Shown here piece after piece: positions 5,850 to 7,201 of a stretch of 7,201 nucleotides of DNA. The stretch spans positions 1-7,201 of the forward strand of contig JAJXVI010000111.1 of the NCBI GenBank assembly GCA_021782195.1. The letters run 5' to 3'. Position 1 is the first letter of the stretch. Each line of letters begins with the position of its first letter. This stretch comes from a bacterium. GTDB lineage: Bacteria > Vulcanimicrobiota > Xenobia > RGZZ01. Under the pieces are notes generated by a model. The model had not been told where the DNA came from and ran no database searches. It saw only the letters and a program-made list of their open reading frames with translations. Both the position numbers and the translations under genes were made by a program.

Positions 5850-7201
5850 ATGGCTGCACCCGCGGTCACACCCCTTTGGGGTGGCAATGAGACTCTCGCG
5901 GTCAAGCGGGCTACCCTGGCGTTGATTTCGTTGTACGACATCGAAAACAACGCCACGCGAATGCTTGCCGCAAGTGCACGCCAGGCAGGCCACCGGGTCA
6001 TCGAGATCTTCTTCAAGGACTGGGTCAACAACCACTTCATCCCACCTTCAGCGTGGGAGTTCGAAGCACTGGTCGACCTTCTCAAAGCCCACCAGGTGAG
6101 CATGGCCGCGCTCAGCGTGCGAGCCTCCGCCTACCATCAGGTCGCCACTCGCCTCACCCGTGTGATCCAGGAGCGGGTCTCGATTCCCGTCCTGTGGGGC
6201 GGAACCCACGTGATCCTGGTTCCCCAGCGGTGCATCGAGGTCGCCGACGCGGTCTGCGTGGGTGAGGGCGACTACACGATCATTCGCACGCTCGACGCGG
6301 TCGCCGACAGACGTCCCCTTCACGAGATTGGCAACCTGTGGATCCGGGAAGGCTCGGAAATCCGACGCAATCCCGTGGAAAACCTCGTGACCAGCCTCGA
6401 CGCGCTCCCGTTCCGAGACTACACCAGCCCGGACAAGTTCTGGATCCACGGACGAAAAGTCGTTTCCGGCGATCCGATGGTCAGCGATCCCGTGTTCCAG
6501 ATCATGTGCTCGCGTGGCTGTGTCTTCAAGTGTTCCTACTGCTACAACAGCCAGCTCGCAACGGAGGTATTCAAGGGCAAGGGAAAATACTATCGCTATC
6601 GGTCGGTCAGCAACGTCATTGAAGAGATCAACCGAAACCGCGAAGTCTTTTCCCAGATGAAACGAATCAAGTTTGATGATGAAGTCTTTCCGCTCGCGAG
6701 AGAGTGGGTCGAGGAGTTTCTTGACCGCTATCCACGCGAAGTCGGTCTCCCTTTCGAAGCGTTCATCGAACCGAAGCTTGTGGAACCCGACCTGTTCCGC
6801 CAGCTGCGCAAGAGCGGCCTGTCAGTGCTCTACATGGGGGTACAGAACACCCACCGCGTCAACGAGGAGATTTACGACCGATACGTTCCGGAAAGCAAGA
6901 TCGTGGAATCCGTACGCCTGTTCTCAGAAATCGGACTTGACTGGCGTGTCCAGATCATCGTAGACGACCCGCTGTCGACCGCCGAGGACAAGGAGCGCCT
7001 CTTCGACTTTCTCCTGTCGTTCCCGCGCCCGTTTGAACTCTACCTGTTTTCCGTGGTGATTTTCCCAAACACCGCGCTCGAGCGAAAGCTGAAGGCGGCA
7101 GGCCTCATCACCGACCGTGACGTGGAAGGTGAGAACACCAAGACATTCCAACAGATGCGGGTCAGTCTCAACTGGCCCCGCAAGCCGGTGGACACTTTCT
7201 G
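5850..7201 (+). CDS. B12-binding domain radical SAM protein (3' end cut by window edge)
   Basis: 450 codons are visible with no stop. Residues about 20-155 form a cobalamin-binding-like Rossmann domain of the BchE-type radical SAM group: a GHRV strand, then IPVLWGGTHV, then ADAVCVGEGDYT, matching the usual GG-H and GEG pattern. I see no DxHxxG motif, so any cobalamin is probably bound base-off without His ligation, as in many of these proteins. The radical SAM core starts at the cluster motif C224-VFK-C228-SY-C231, with a further Cys at 220. FDDEVFP (about 273-279) and FEAFIEP (about 302-308) match later strands of the barrel. Members methylate, cyclise or rearrange unactivated carbons in lipid, pigment or natural-product pathways; the substrate here is unknown. 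It sits directly after the iron-sulfur aldo/keto reductase and shares its promoter. The C-terminal domain is missing. Confidence 0.93.
   Translation, partial: MAAPAVTPLWGGNETLAVKRATLALISLYDIENNATRMLAASARQAGHRVIEIFFKDWVNNHFIPPSAWEFEALVDLLKAHQVSMAALSVRASAYHQVATRLTRVIQERVSIPVLWGGTHVILVPQRCIEVADAVCVGEGDYTIIRTLDAVADRRPLHEIGNLWIREGSEIRRNPVENLVTSLDALPFRDYTSPDKFWIHGRKVVSGDPMVSDPVFQIMCSRGCVFKCSYCYNSQLATEVFKGKGKYYRYRSVSNVIEEINRNREVFSQMKRIKFDDEVFPLAREWVEEFLDRYPREVGLPFEAFIEPKLVEPDLFRQLRKSGLSVLYMGVQNTHRVNEEIYDRYVPESKIVESVRLFSEIGLDWRVQIIVDDPLSTAEDKERLFDFLLSFPRPFELYLFSVVIFPNTALERKLKAAGLITDRDVEGENTKTFQQMRVSLNWPRKPVDTF

Noticed and set aside
5432..6449. Minus-strand frames of 223 and 133 codons across the reductase/radical SAM junction
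   Set aside because: They are antisense to two well-supported genes and to their strong ribosome binding site.

Overview
The window looks like ordinary chromosome from a GC-rich bacterium. Genes are dense, spacing is short, Shine-Dalgarno sites are strong (GGAGG cores) and starts are ATG or GTG. I see no phage, transposon, CRISPR or tRNA signal. No gene fixes the phylum. A ferredoxin-type aldo/keto reductase, a B12-binding radical SAM enzyme and a divergent SecA with a long N-terminal extension would suit an anaerobic or facultative lineage outside the best-studied phyla, but that is inference.

Layout. Minus strand, in transcription order: a 645-residue membrane sensor histidine kinase (4595 to 2658); a 319-bp gap with one strong hairpin and no gene I can defend; a small YchJ-family protein with a C-terminal SEC-C zinc motif (2338 to 1850); a 244-bp gap with an extended -10 promoter and a palindrome; and the first 535 codons of a SecA-type preprotein translocase ATPase (1605 to beyond base 1). 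Plus strand: a two-gene operon starting at 4721, with an aldo/keto reductase carrying two [4Fe-4S] motifs, then 10 bp later a cobalamin-binding radical SAM protein that runs off the right edge. The 125-bp gap at 4596-4720 separates the divergent kinase and operon and holds a good plus-strand promoter.

How the genes may work together. The two plus-strand genes are almost certainly co-transcribed and both handle iron-sulfur redox chemistry, so a shared pathway is likely, with unknown substrate. The kinase reads an extracytoplasmic signal and has no response regulator beside it here; its regulator may lie outside the window. SecA and the SEC-C protein are neighbours on one strand but SecA has its own promoter.

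The most unusual feature is the SecA N-terminus: about 267 residues, mostly low-complexity Ala/Ser/Pro/Gly, precede a recognisable DEAD motor whose ATP motifs are intact but whose family signatures have drifted. I found no convincing wholly new system.
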